Below, piece after piece: positions 35,368 through 43,487 of a DNA stretch of 64,000 bases. Numbering within the stretch: the first letter of the stretch is position 1; each line of letters begins with the position of its first letter. The stretch is from a bacterium (GTDB lineage Bacteria; Planctomycetota; Planctomycetia; Pirellulales; Pirellulaceae): contig WGNR01000017.1 of assembly GCA_016124445.1 (NCBI GenBank), positions 62,001 through 126,000 on the forward strand, read 5' to 3'. The notes beneath the pieces were generated by a model. That model did no database searches. It was not told where the DNA came from and saw nothing but the letters and a program-made list of their open reading frames with translations. Both the position numbers and the translations under genes were made by a program.

Positions 35368-36102
35368 TCAAGAGCCTCTTCCGCCGCCGTTGGATTCACC
35401 GCCGCCTTTCGGCTCGATGACCAGCAGGTTGGAATCGTAGGTCAAAATGCCCAGCAGAATGGAACACACCAGCCGGTCGAAGCTGACCGGGTAGTGATGC
35501 ATCTCGCCCAGTGGATTGGGCAGATAGGGATCGGCGACATAAACCCGATCCTGGTTTTCGTTCATACCATATAAAACGACAAAGTGCCCCTGCGGCAATC
35601 CCTGAACGTCGTCGGGGATGTTCTTCAAACCATATTCGCGCGGTCCGCCGTACAGGTACGTCGAACTGAGCCCGGTCAGGATCGGAATCGATCGATGCAA
35701 AAACCGGCTGATCAGCATGGCATTCAGATCGCGCATGGTGATCTTGCCGCCAAGTTCCAGAAATTCGATGTAGGCTTGGCTGGCCAGGTTCAACTTGGAA
35801 TTTGGCTTGACCCGCATCTGGGCCTGTAGCCGGTCGACCAGATCGTACTTGGACGCAAACCAAACCGGATCGAACACTTCCAGGTTGTAGGTATAGATTG
35901 TTGCCTGATAGCCACGCTTCAGCGCGTCGATCCCCAGCATCACGCCCAAGGTGCCCCCTTGCTCGAGCGTAGGTACCTCCGAGATCAACTGGTGCAGGTC
36001 AAGACTCAGGCCAAAATACTGGTAAACGGCATGCAGGCAGGTCGGCCCACAGGTCGTGTCATCCGGCTGAGGCAGAATATCAAAGTCGAATGGATGGGGC
36101 AT
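35368..36102 (-). CDS. C39-like papain-fold cysteine peptidase
   Basis: 244 residues, no signal peptide. The active-site segment is PDDTTCGPTCLHAVYQYFG with Cys18; the His lies in QGHFVVLYGMN (about residue 175) followed by an Asp in YVADPYLPN, a C39-type triad. C39 peptidases usually cleave after a double Gly in peptide leaders, but this is a stand-alone soluble domain with no ABC transporter, so peptidase, amidase or transglutaminase-like chemistry is possible. It is the first gene of the four-gene operon with two ligases and an amidohydrolase. Confidence 0.85.
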   Translation of the reverse strand: MPHPFDFDILPQPDDTTCGPTCLHAVYQYFGLSLDLHQLISEVPTLEQGGTLGVMLGIDALKRGYQATIYTYNLEVFDPVWFASKYDLVDRLQAQMRVKPNSKLNLASQAYIEFLELGGKITMRDLNAMLISRFLHRSIPILTGLSSTYLYGGPREYGLKNIPDDVQGLPQGHFVVLYGMNENQDRVYVADPYLPNPLGEMHHYPVSFDRLVCSILLGILTYDSNLLVIEPKGGGESNGGGRGS

Positions 36103-36255
36103 CCCAACAGAGCGTACCCATAGAGGGTGCCGGGGCAGACCTTGGGGTGAAAATTCAGGTCTGGCATGCCACGAGCACTTGCTAGGGAATTGTAGAATCA
36201 GTCGGCGTTTTCGAGCAAGATATGATCGCCAAAATTAACAGCTTACGGGTAGCCG

Positions 36256-37113
36256 TCAGATGGCCCGGTAGCACATAAAGACCACGCCCAGGGGAAGGAT
36301 AGTAAATAACAACATCACCAACCGAATTGCCCAAATCGATTTGAACCCAAAACTCATCCGAAACCAGATCGCGTCGCGGCTGTTCAAGATCGAACTCGGT
36401 GTCAACGCCGTTCCCAGCGACAAACCCGAAATCGCGATCATCGCCGCGACGATCGGCGCCAATTTCCAGCGTTCGTCCGGTCGCATGCCACCATAGTGTG
36501 TCGGCATGGTCTGGGCCAACTGATAGAAGATAGCCGCCGCGATGACGGCAATGAGAAGAACCGCCGAAATCGCCAGCATAATGGCAATCTTCGTCGGCAT
36601 GGAAAGCTTGTTCGTGTTCGGGCTTCCAACGCCTGCTGCCTCGCAGGCGATTTGTGTTGCCACGCTTTTCAAGCTTTGCTTGATCATCTCTTTGCTATCC
36701 CCGCCGAAAGCGCCGAAATAGCACCTCTTGGAGAACAAGAACGAATGGGCGGGCTTATTTGGCCGCTGCACTTCGCCCCGGACAACGACATTGGTGGCGC
36801 CGGCAAGTCCCGGGACCAGGTAGCGCAGGAATCGATTTCCAAAGTCAACCTTGACGATCTCTCCTGTAATCAGGAAATCAACCGATCCGGAAACAACCTT
36901 GAAGTCTAGCTCCTTCAACGAGTCAATCAGCGTCTCATGAAAGACCTTCTGGATTTCCTCGTCCGTTAAAGCACGTTTCTTGAAATCGGAGTGAACAACC
37001 GGGAACGGCTTGAAGCCAACCTTGGCGTTGACGCCAGAAGGAGTTAGCTGGGGCTGCTCGGCCGGGGTTTCTACGACCTCGACAGGAGACTGATAAGGAT
37101 TGCTTTGACTCAT
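36256..37113 (-). CDS. NPYQSP-motif membrane protein with DUF4410-like region
   Basis: 285 residues from the ATG at 37113 (AGGGAA upstream); a longer frame to 37302 has a poor N-terminus. It begins MSQSNPYQSPVEVVE, a motif often found at the start of planctomycete membrane proteins. The middle (about 45-165) looks like DUF4410: DFLITGEIVKVDFGNRFLRYLVPGLAGATNVVV. Three or so hydrophobic helices follow (IAIMLAISAVLLIAVIAAAIF, APIVAAMIAISGLSLG, AIRLVMLLFTILPLGVVFM). Function unknown. It is divergent from the prepilin-peptidase-like gene. Confidence 0.75.
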   Translation of the reverse strand: MSQSNPYQSPVEVVETPAEQPQLTPSGVNAKVGFKPFPVVHSDFKKRALTDEEIQKVFHETLIDSLKELDFKVVSGSVDFLITGEIVKVDFGNRFLRYLVPGLAGATNVVVRGEVQRPNKPAHSFLFSKRCYFGAFGGDSKEMIKQSLKSVATQIACEAAGVGSPNTNKLSMPTKIAIMLAISAVLLIAVIAAAIFYQLAQTMPTHYGGMRPDERWKLAPIVAAMIAISGLSLGTALTPSSILNSRDAIWFRMSFGFKSIWAIRLVMLLFTILPLGVVFMCYRAI

Positions 37114-37375
37114 CTCCTGGTTCCCTGTGATTTGCCAGGCAGGCAATTGCTCTCGAAGTAAACGCCAATGAAATACCACCCGACAGAGGGCATGCCCCCA
37201 TGCTAGAAGTGTAGTCAATCGATAGCCGGTCTTCACCTGTTTTTCTTCATCCGAATCGGAAATCCTCGGACAATTCACCAACACCTTCCACCTTGCGGGC
37301 ACCCTAGGTTTCGCGGAGAAATCGACTTAGAATGGTGCCTTGCTGACCTAACCCAATCCTTGATCTTGCGGACCG

Positions 37376-38641
37376 ATGCCCCGAACCTCGTCGCGACTTG
37401 TCTGGCTGCGTTACCTTGTCGCGATCGTCGTCTGTGTTGGCTTGGGCGGCCTGTTGGCCTGGCCGGCGCTCGAGATGGTTTGGCTCTCCGGTGCCGAAGA
37501 CGACTACGTCAGCCGGCAACATCGGCTGGAACAGATCCAAGGGATTCAAACGACCCTGTTCGCCGGGTTCCTCTATACTTGGTTTTTCTTCTTTGGAGCG
37601 ACGGTCGGTAGCTTTTTGAATGTCGTCATCTGGCGCATGCCACGGGGCGAAACGGTCGTAACGCGGCCATCCCGCTGCCCGTTTTGCAGCACCAAGCTTA
37701 AGTGGAACGACAACATCCCGGTGCTGGGCTGGATCATGCTGGGAGGCCGCTGCCGAACCTGCCGATTGCCAATCTCTCCCCGCTATCCGATCGTGGAAGC
37801 GGCGATGGGGCTGATCTTTCTGCTGCTGGTTCAATTCGAATTGCTTGGCGGCGGCAGCAATCTGCCAGGCATGCAAGCGAACACTTCAAACTATGCCCGG
37901 GCCATGTTGGAATTGAAGTTCGACCTGTTATCGACCTATGCGTTTCACTGCTTCCTGTTCAGCCTGCTGATGTGCTGGGCGCTGATCGCGTGGGATCGCA
38001 GCCGAATGCCGCTGACCCTCGGCGTGCTGGCTTTTGGCTTTGGCTTCTTCGCCCCGCTAATCTGGCCCAATCTTTACCCGGTACCGTGGAGCAGTTGGAC
38101 CATCGAAACCTTGCACGACGCGATTCGCCTGTCGGTATTCCTTACCGCGCTTTGCGGCATCGTCGTCGGCAGCCTGTGGGGCTTCGCGCTGCGAGGCATC
38201 CTGCCTAAGGCCGACGCCAGCGATACCTCGGGCCGCTGGGGTATTCCGATCATGCTGGCGGTGATCGGCCTTTATTTCGGTTGGCAGGCAACGTTCGCCA
38301 TAGCGGCGGTGTCGCTGACGATTTCCCTGGTGCTGGCTCCAATCCTGAAGGCTCGGCAGCGGGTCGATTTCGCCGGGGGCGTGGAACTGTCGATCTTGGT
38401 GGCTTCATTGATCTTCGTTTTGAGCTGGAAGTTTTGGGTCGAAACGGTCGGCCTGGGATCGCTTCTCCCAAACTGCCTACTGGGCGGCATTGCGGTTGTT
38501 TTCGCCCTGCTGCTGCGAAAGATTACCTGGCGAGTTGAAATTGATCTGAGCCGATTTCGCCGACCTAAAACCGACCCGTCGCCCCAATCGCCCGATGTGC
38601 AACTCCTTGCCACAACGGGGCAATTGCCGGACAATACCTAA
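37376..38641 (+). CDS. Prepilin-peptidase-like (A24) membrane protein, second catalytic Asp missing
   Basis: 421 residues, multi-pass. The N-terminal part is a clear prepilin peptidase methylase-type domain: GATVGSFLNVVIWRMPRGE, then the zinc-type cysteines CPFC (101, 104) and CRTC (126, 129). The A24 domain keeps a candidate first Asp in LIAWDRSRMPL (Asp207). The second site, normally GxGD followed by a stretch ending GWQ, reads RWGI at 287-290 before LAVIGLYFGWQ, so the catalytic Asp is lost. The protein may be a methylase-only or inactive paralogue. No pilus genes are nearby. Confidence 0.8.
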   Translation: MPRTSSRLVWLRYLVAIVVCVGLGGLLAWPALEMVWLSGAEDDYVSRQHRLEQIQGIQTTLFAGFLYTWFFFFGATVGSFLNVVIWRMPRGETVVTRPSRCPFCSTKLKWNDNIPVLGWIMLGGRCRTCRLPISPRYPIVEAAMGLIFLLLVQFELLGGGSNLPGMQANTSNYARAMLELKFDLLSTYAFHCFLFSLLMCWALIAWDRSRMPLTLGVLAFGFGFFAPLIWPNLYPVPWSSWTIETLHDAIRLSVFLTALCGIVVGSLWGFALRGILPKADASDTSGRWGIPIMLAVIGLYFGWQATFAIAAVSLTISLVLAPILKARQRVDFAGGVELSILVASLIFVLSWKFWVETVGLGSLLPNCLLGGIAVVFALLLRKITWRVEIDLSRFRRPKTDPSPQSPDVQLLATTGQLPDNT

Positions 38642-38710
38642 TAGAAACCAATTTTTGGGGCCCTTGCCTGGGGCCTTTGACTCCTGGAAAGAAGCTCCAG
38701 GGAGGTAGAG

Positions 38711-39190
38711 ATGAGTCTTACCATTATGCGGCGTATCAAGTTTTGCGCCGGCCACCGACTTTACAAACATGGCGGGAAGTGCGAGTTCTTCCATGGCCAT
38801 AACTACGTCGCCGACTTTCATGTTTCCGGAGACGATGTCGACAGCGTCGGCCGAGTGATCGATTTCGCCGAGTTAAAACGCTTGTTCAAAGGTTGGATCG
38901 ACGAGCATTGGGACCATGCGTTCATCTTGAACGAGGCGGACGACAACGGCATCAACGCCCTCAAACAGGTCGTTCCCTGCAAGATGTACCTCATGCCGAA
39001 AAATCCTACAGCCGAGAGCATGGCCACATACCTTTTGGAAACGGTCTGTCCGAAGCTCCTCAAAGGGACCGGCGTGACCTGCACCAAGGTTGCGATCTGG
39101 GAAACGGAAGACAGCTTTGCCGAGGCAAGTGTCGATGCGAGCGGCGAAATCCACACCGTGGCGGAACTTTCCGAACCGATGATTTCTTAG
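38711..39190 (+). CDS. queD: 6-pyruvoyl-tetrahydropterin synthase / QueD family protein
   Basis: 159 residues, with a strong GGAGGT 7 nt before ATG. The zinc ligands are His15 (FCAGHRLYKH), His28 and His30 (FFHGHNY), and the catalytic Cys24 sits in GGKCEFFHGH. RVIDFAELKRLFKGWIDEHWDHAFIL holds the second His and conserved acidic residues; the C-terminal WETEDSFAEA provides the substrate Glu. QueD makes 6-carboxytetrahydropterin for queuosine and 7-deazaguanine synthesis; a pterin synthase role cannot be excluded. It is followed 19 bp later by mogA on the same strand. Confidence 0.88.
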   Translation: MSLTIMRRIKFCAGHRLYKHGGKCEFFHGHNYVADFHVSGDDVDSVGRVIDFAELKRLFKGWIDEHWDHAFILNEADDNGINALKQVVPCKMYLMPKNPTAESMATYLLETVCPKLLKGTGVTCTKVAIWETEDSFAEASVDASGEIHTVAELSEPMIS

Positions 39191-39209
39191 ACCAGAGAAA
39201 GCACGCTTT

Positions 39210-39749
39210 ATGCCTGATTCTCTTCCGAAGATTGGAATTGTCACCGTTTCCGATCGTGCCTCCAGTGGCCAGTACGAAGACCGTGGCGGCCCGGCGATAC
39301 AAGATTACCTGACTGAGGTGCTTAGCTGCCCATGGCAGCCGATCGCCAAGGTCATTCCGGACGAAGCCAGCCTGCTGAAAGAAACGCTCACGCTGCTAGC
39401 CGACGACCATCGCTGCTGCTTGATCATTACCACCGGCGGCACGGGCCCTGCCCGGCGCGACATCACCCCCGACATCACCGAGCAGGTCTGCGAAAAGAGG
39501 ATGCCGGGCTTCGGCGAACTGATGCGGAAAGTGAGCCTCGAAAAAGTTCCCACAGCGATTCTTTCCCGCCAGACCGCCGGCATCCGGGGTGGTTCGCTGA
39601 TCATCAATCTGCCGGGCCAACCCAAAGCAATCGCCGAATGCCTCGACGCCGTCTTCCCGGCGATTCCCTACTGCATCGACCTGCTGGAAGGCCCTTATCT
39701 GACGACGAATCTCGAACGGATTGAAGCGTTCCGGCCGCAGAAGAAGTAA
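39210..39749 (+). CDS. mogA: Molybdopterin adenylyltransferase MogA/MoaB
   Basis: 179 residues. IGIVTVSDRASSGQYEDRGGPAI and ITTGGTGPARRDITPD are the MPT-binding motifs, and GSLIINLPGQPKAIAECLDAVFPAIPYCIDLL the C-terminal family signature. It activates molybdopterin by adenylation before molybdenum insertion. Only this gene of the pathway is in the window. It is convergent with the 1153-residue kinase-like gene. Confidence 0.93.
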   Translation: MPDSLPKIGIVTVSDRASSGQYEDRGGPAIQDYLTEVLSCPWQPIAKVIPDEASLLKETLTLLADDHRCCLIITTGGTGPARRDITPDITEQVCEKRMPGFGELMRKVSLEKVPTAILSRQTAGIRGGSLIINLPGQPKAIAECLDAVFPAIPYCIDLLEGPYLTTNLERIEAFRPQKK

Positions 39750-39800
39750 CGCACGCCGGGGTTCCATAGCACCCTGGCTTTCTAAGGTCTCAGCCGGCTT

Positions 39801-42800
39801 CTACATCGGCTGCACGCCGAGGGTGCCGATTTGGGTTTCCAGGTAGCCTGGATCTTGCAGCTGCTGCAGTTGCTCCTGCACATACGCTTGGCGGCGTTGC
39901 AGGTCGTGACGCGTTTCCTGTTCGATATGGATCGGCCCGGCCAGGAATTCTTCCAGCGCCTTCGCGTGCCGCTGCCATAGCTCGACGTCCCGCTTTTGCT
40001 TGGTCGTCAGCCGCTCCTGATACCAGTCGCTCTTGAGCATCGACTCGCGGGTAAACATGGCTCGGAATTCAGCATCCTGGGCCGTTTTGCCTTCGTAGTC
40101 GCCGGTTGCCATGATCATCAGCAGCGCCTTCAGCGGTGGACAGGCCTCCTCGATCGAACCGTCGTCGATGTATCGCTGAGCGACGCGCTGCTGGACCTCG
40201 GCGATGTGCTTGATGCCATCGACGTAGGCTTCCATGCTTTGCGTTTCCGGCTTGAGGATTTGCTCGTCGAAGACCGACAGCGGATAGTCGAATACGCGGC
40301 CAAAGAACATCCGCACAAATGCCCGCGTGATTCGGTAACCCAATCGGCTCCCGGGAACCATTTCTCCGTCATGTTCGAAGTCTTGAACCTTTTCAAGCAT
40401 CCGGTTACGAACCAGGAATTCCGGATCGCGTTCTTCCGGCGTCAACCGGCACCAGACTTCAGGAATCAAAAGACTGACATCGTGATCGACCCGCGTATTG
40501 GGCCCAATGTGCCCCGCCGCGGTCGAGAAGCCACCCAGCCCGGTCAAAATGTACCCGACCAAGGCCTGGTTCAAGTCGGCGGTCGGTCGCAAACAGTTGA
40601 ACGGCCCCTTGGTCAAAGCACCTTCACTTCCGGCACCCGTCGTCGAAGGGCTTTTACCGGTGAGCGAGGCAATGAAGTCCATGAACAGCTCTGGCAGTTC
40701 CTGGTAATGAATCGGACCATACACGGCCAGCCCGCGAATGCCTGCTTCTTTGTCCGGCGGATTGTTGCGGCGTCCGCATAGCACGGCACCGACCGGCTGA
40801 TAGAGCGCCTCTTCCGGCTTCAGCTTGCGGTAGAGCCGGGCACCGATCTCGCCGACATACTTCGGCAACGGGTCTTCCAGGTCAGGCCGCAATTGCAGGT
40901 AGCGCGGGTTCTTGGTTGGCACGCCGTCCACCAACCGCGGATTGGCCGAGCTCACCACGTACTCGCTGGTTGACTTGAGGAACTTGGTCAGGAAATCTTC
41001 CATTGGCTGCGTGAACGAATCGAAATCGACCGCGTGAGTCGCCATCTGGTCGACGTACTGCTTGGTCAGCGGCTCAAAGTTCGAGATAAAGTTATTTGGC
41101 GTGGCCAAGTCGGACTCGGTCTTGCGATCGAAACCGCGATTGATCGCTTCGTCAGGCCGCTGGAACAAGCGAGCCTCGCAGTTGAGCGAAAACTTCGACG
41201 ACATCGCCGCGCCGCCGTCAAAATTGGCCAACAGTGCATTGGGCACAACTACCGATGCCGAAATATCGTCTTCGGTTTGCACCTTGTCGGACGGCATAAA
41301 GTCTTGCCGCAGCTTAAAGGTTCGCCAACGGTTGTCTTTGTTGAAACCGACTCGCAGGTAGGTTCCAACCAGGTGCCGATTGAGCACCTTCAGTTCGTGT
41401 CCGGGCACACCGTTGACGATATCGACACCAAAATAATCACGCCAGTTGTCGCCCCACTCAGGCAGCATCAGCCGCTTGATAATGAACACGATCGACGTGA
41501 TGTGGTGCGGAATATCACCGAGCCACGCGTTGTATTCGTCGGTGTATTCGATCGACGGGGTCAGCAGTTTGATCACGCTGCCCAAGGTTCGTTCTGGCGA
41601 AAGAATCGCACGTGATGGCTTCTGCGAATAATCCGGCTTCTTCGTCGAATCCGCTTTCCAACGACCCGAGTAATCCTTCTGGAAGATCGAATCGACCTGG
41701 TCCATATCCTTTTCGATATCGGACACAAAGATCGGACCGTACAGCGTGTAGTCGGAAAGCGACTTACTGATTTCGCTCTTGCCGCCGCCACTGACCGTGC
41801 AGGGCTTGTGGCAGAAGACACCCTCCGCCGCCGTGCCAACCAATCGCCAGCTGGGCGCGGCCGGGTGCTTTTCCATACGGATCTTGTAACCGGACGGGGC
41901 GATGTAATACCGATTCGGCAGGATCGGCAACGAATGCTTCTGACCGTCACGCATCCACGTGAAACATTGATCGAGCATCGTGGCCCGAGCATCTTCCGGG
42001 ATGTAAAAGACCTGCGGATAGGTCTTATCGATGCCGTACCCTTCCGGCTTGAAATCGATCTGTTCGCCGTAGTCACGCACCACGTCGTCGATCGTGCGGC
42101 CGTTGTACTTCTGGCTGTTGACTTTGAACTCGTCCCCCAGGTTCCAACTGGTGTAGGCAATACAACCGCCGGCGTGCTCTTCCTCGGTGTTGCCATACAA
42201 GTTGGCCGCGTAGCTGATCTGCGTTTTGACTTCCTTCTTGCAGTAGCCGTAATAGTTATCGGCGATCAAAGTCACCACCACGCCACTGGCATCGCGGCAA
42301 GTCAGCTTGAAGGCCATGCCGTCGTTGTACAGCTCCGACTCATTCTTCCAACACATCGAATCGTTGCGTTGCCGCTCGGTCGCATCGTCCCAGTGCGGCA
42401 GGCCCAGTTCCTTCTTGGTGTACGTTCCCAAGTGTGGAGCCAGAATCACGCAGCCGGTGTGGCCGGTCCAATGCTCAACGTCCAGGGCGGCATTGTTTTT
42501 CGAGATATAGGGATCGCCTGCGTTACCGAAGATAGATTCGACAAAGTCCAGGTTGCTGACCAGTTGCCCCGGCACAAAGAAGCGAACTTCCATCGACTTC
42601 TGAGGCGTCACGCCTGGTACGGCTGGACAAACTATTGGCCGCAATAGCAGCGAGACAATGCTATGGGCCGGCACTTCGCTCTCCGAGGTGAACGGCAGCA
42701 GCGTATGCTCTTCCGGTGGATTCATCGCCAAGCGGAACATCTTGACAAATACTTCCCGCGGCACGACCCGTTTGTCACCGGCGATCGGCAGGCCGCCGTC

Positions 42801-43262
42801 GGTAACGTGAAAGGTTCCCTTCGTCGTACGTCGATCGTGGCGAGGATTATGCAGCACGCCGTTGGCGATGCGGTACGACTGAACCAGATCGCTCTTGAAC
42901 GAATTCTGATTCACCGGCAACGAAAGCTCGCGAGCCACCCCGTGCCGTTCTAGAGTGAATGTTTTCCGCGGCAGCGTCAGTGGTTCAGTCAGATTCAAGT
43001 CAACGAAGTAGCGGGCCAGAAAGGCTTCGATGCGTTGGTCGATCGGGGCAGGCCGATCGTACAGCATGCGTGTCTTTTCGTGGTAGTTCGCCAACAGGCC
43101 TTTCGCCAGGCCGATGAATTCTTCGTCGCTTTCATCCATGGCTGGTGCAAGCTCGTTGGCGATAAGCTGCAAATTGATGTATCGGATGAGCTCCTGTCGC
43201 TCCGATTTCAGATCGATCGTTTCACCAGGCTGACGAACGCCAAGAGATTCGCGAAGTACCAT
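39801..43262 (-). CDS. Probable pyrophosphate-dependent phosphoenolpyruvate carboxykinase
   Basis: 1153 residues, soluble, no signal peptide. It carries a phosphate-binding loop SGGGKSEISK at 491-500 preceded by CHKPCTV. Its size and this loop match my memory of the large PPi-type PEP carboxykinase family known from Entamoeba and Propionibacterium (about 1130-1160 residues), which is unrelated at full length to the shorter GTP and ATP forms. That enzyme interconverts oxaloacetate plus PPi with PEP, CO2 and phosphate. Other dense conserved-looking stretches are FVPGQLVSNLDFVESIFGN and GPFNCLRPTADLNQALVGYI. The call rests on recognition, not on an alignment; otherwise it is a conserved hypothetical. 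It stands alone, convergent with mogA. Confidence 0.6.
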   Translation of the reverse strand: MVLRESLGVRQPGETIDLKSERQELIRYINLQLIANELAPAMDESDEEFIGLAKGLLANYHEKTRMLYDRPAPIDQRIEAFLARYFVDLNLTEPLTLPRKTFTLERHGVARELSLPVNQNSFKSDLVQSYRIANGVLHNPRHDRRTTKGTFHVTDGGLPIAGDKRVVPREVFVKMFRLAMNPPEEHTLLPFTSESEVPAHSIVSLLLRPIVCPAVPGVTPQKSMEVRFFVPGQLVSNLDFVESIFGNAGDPYISKNNAALDVEHWTGHTGCVILAPHLGTYTKKELGLPHWDDATERQRNDSMCWKNESELYNDGMAFKLTCRDASGVVVTLIADNYYGYCKKEVKTQISYAANLYGNTEEEHAGGCIAYTSWNLGDEFKVNSQKYNGRTIDDVVRDYGEQIDFKPEGYGIDKTYPQVFYIPEDARATMLDQCFTWMRDGQKHSLPILPNRYYIAPSGYKIRMEKHPAAPSWRLVGTAAEGVFCHKPCTVSGGGKSEISKSLSDYTLYGPIFVSDIEKDMDQVDSIFQKDYSGRWKADSTKKPDYSQKPSRAILSPERTLGSVIKLLTPSIEYTDEYNAWLGDIPHHITSIVFIIKRLMLPEWGDNWRDYFGVDIVNGVPGHELKVLNRHLVGTYLRVGFNKDNRWRTFKLRQDFMPSDKVQTEDDISASVVVPNALLANFDGGAAMSSKFSLNCEARLFQRPDEAINRGFDRKTESDLATPNNFISNFEPLTKQYVDQMATHAVDFDSFTQPMEDFLTKFLKSTSEYVVSSANPRLVDGVPTKNPRYLQLRPDLEDPLPKYVGEIGARLYRKLKPEEALYQPVGAVLCGRRNNPPDKEAGIRGLAVYGPIHYQELPELFMDFIASLTGKSPSTTGAGSEGALTKGPFNCLRPTADLNQALVGYILTGLGGFSTAAGHIGPNTRVDHDVSLLIPEVWCRLTPEERDPEFLVRNRMLEKVQDFEHDGEMVPGSRLGYRITRAFVRMFFGRVFDYPLSVFDEQILKPETQSMEAYVDGIKHIAEVQQRVAQRYIDDGSIEEACPPLKALLMIMATGDYEGKTAQDAEFRAMFTRESMLKSDWYQERLTTKQKRDVELWQRHAKALEEFLAGPIHIEQETRHDLQRRQAYVQEQLQQLQDPGYLETQIGTLGVQPM

Positions 43263-43487
43263 GACAGGTCACCACATTCAAAGATCACACACAAGGTTGT
43301 TGGGGATGCTTCGAATCGTAACGCAGATCAATCGGTGGGTCACCGGTCAGCAATCAGATGGAATCGGCAACGGCAAACCCTTGCGCTTTATCCGCCCTCT
43401 AAAGGAAGAGCTTTACAAGCGTGAGAAATTTTTTTCTGCCAACCGGCTCGGCAACCCTGCGATACACCACCTGACCGAGTGCCCTGT

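Noticed and set aside
37304..37876. 190-codon minus-strand frame over the prepilin-peptidase-like gene
   Set aside because: Shadow of a well-supported plus-strand gene, low-complexity and charged.
43263..43487. Possible terminator after the dehydratase gene
   Set aside because: Only a 4-bp stem beside an A-rich rather than T-rich minus-strand run; not convincing.
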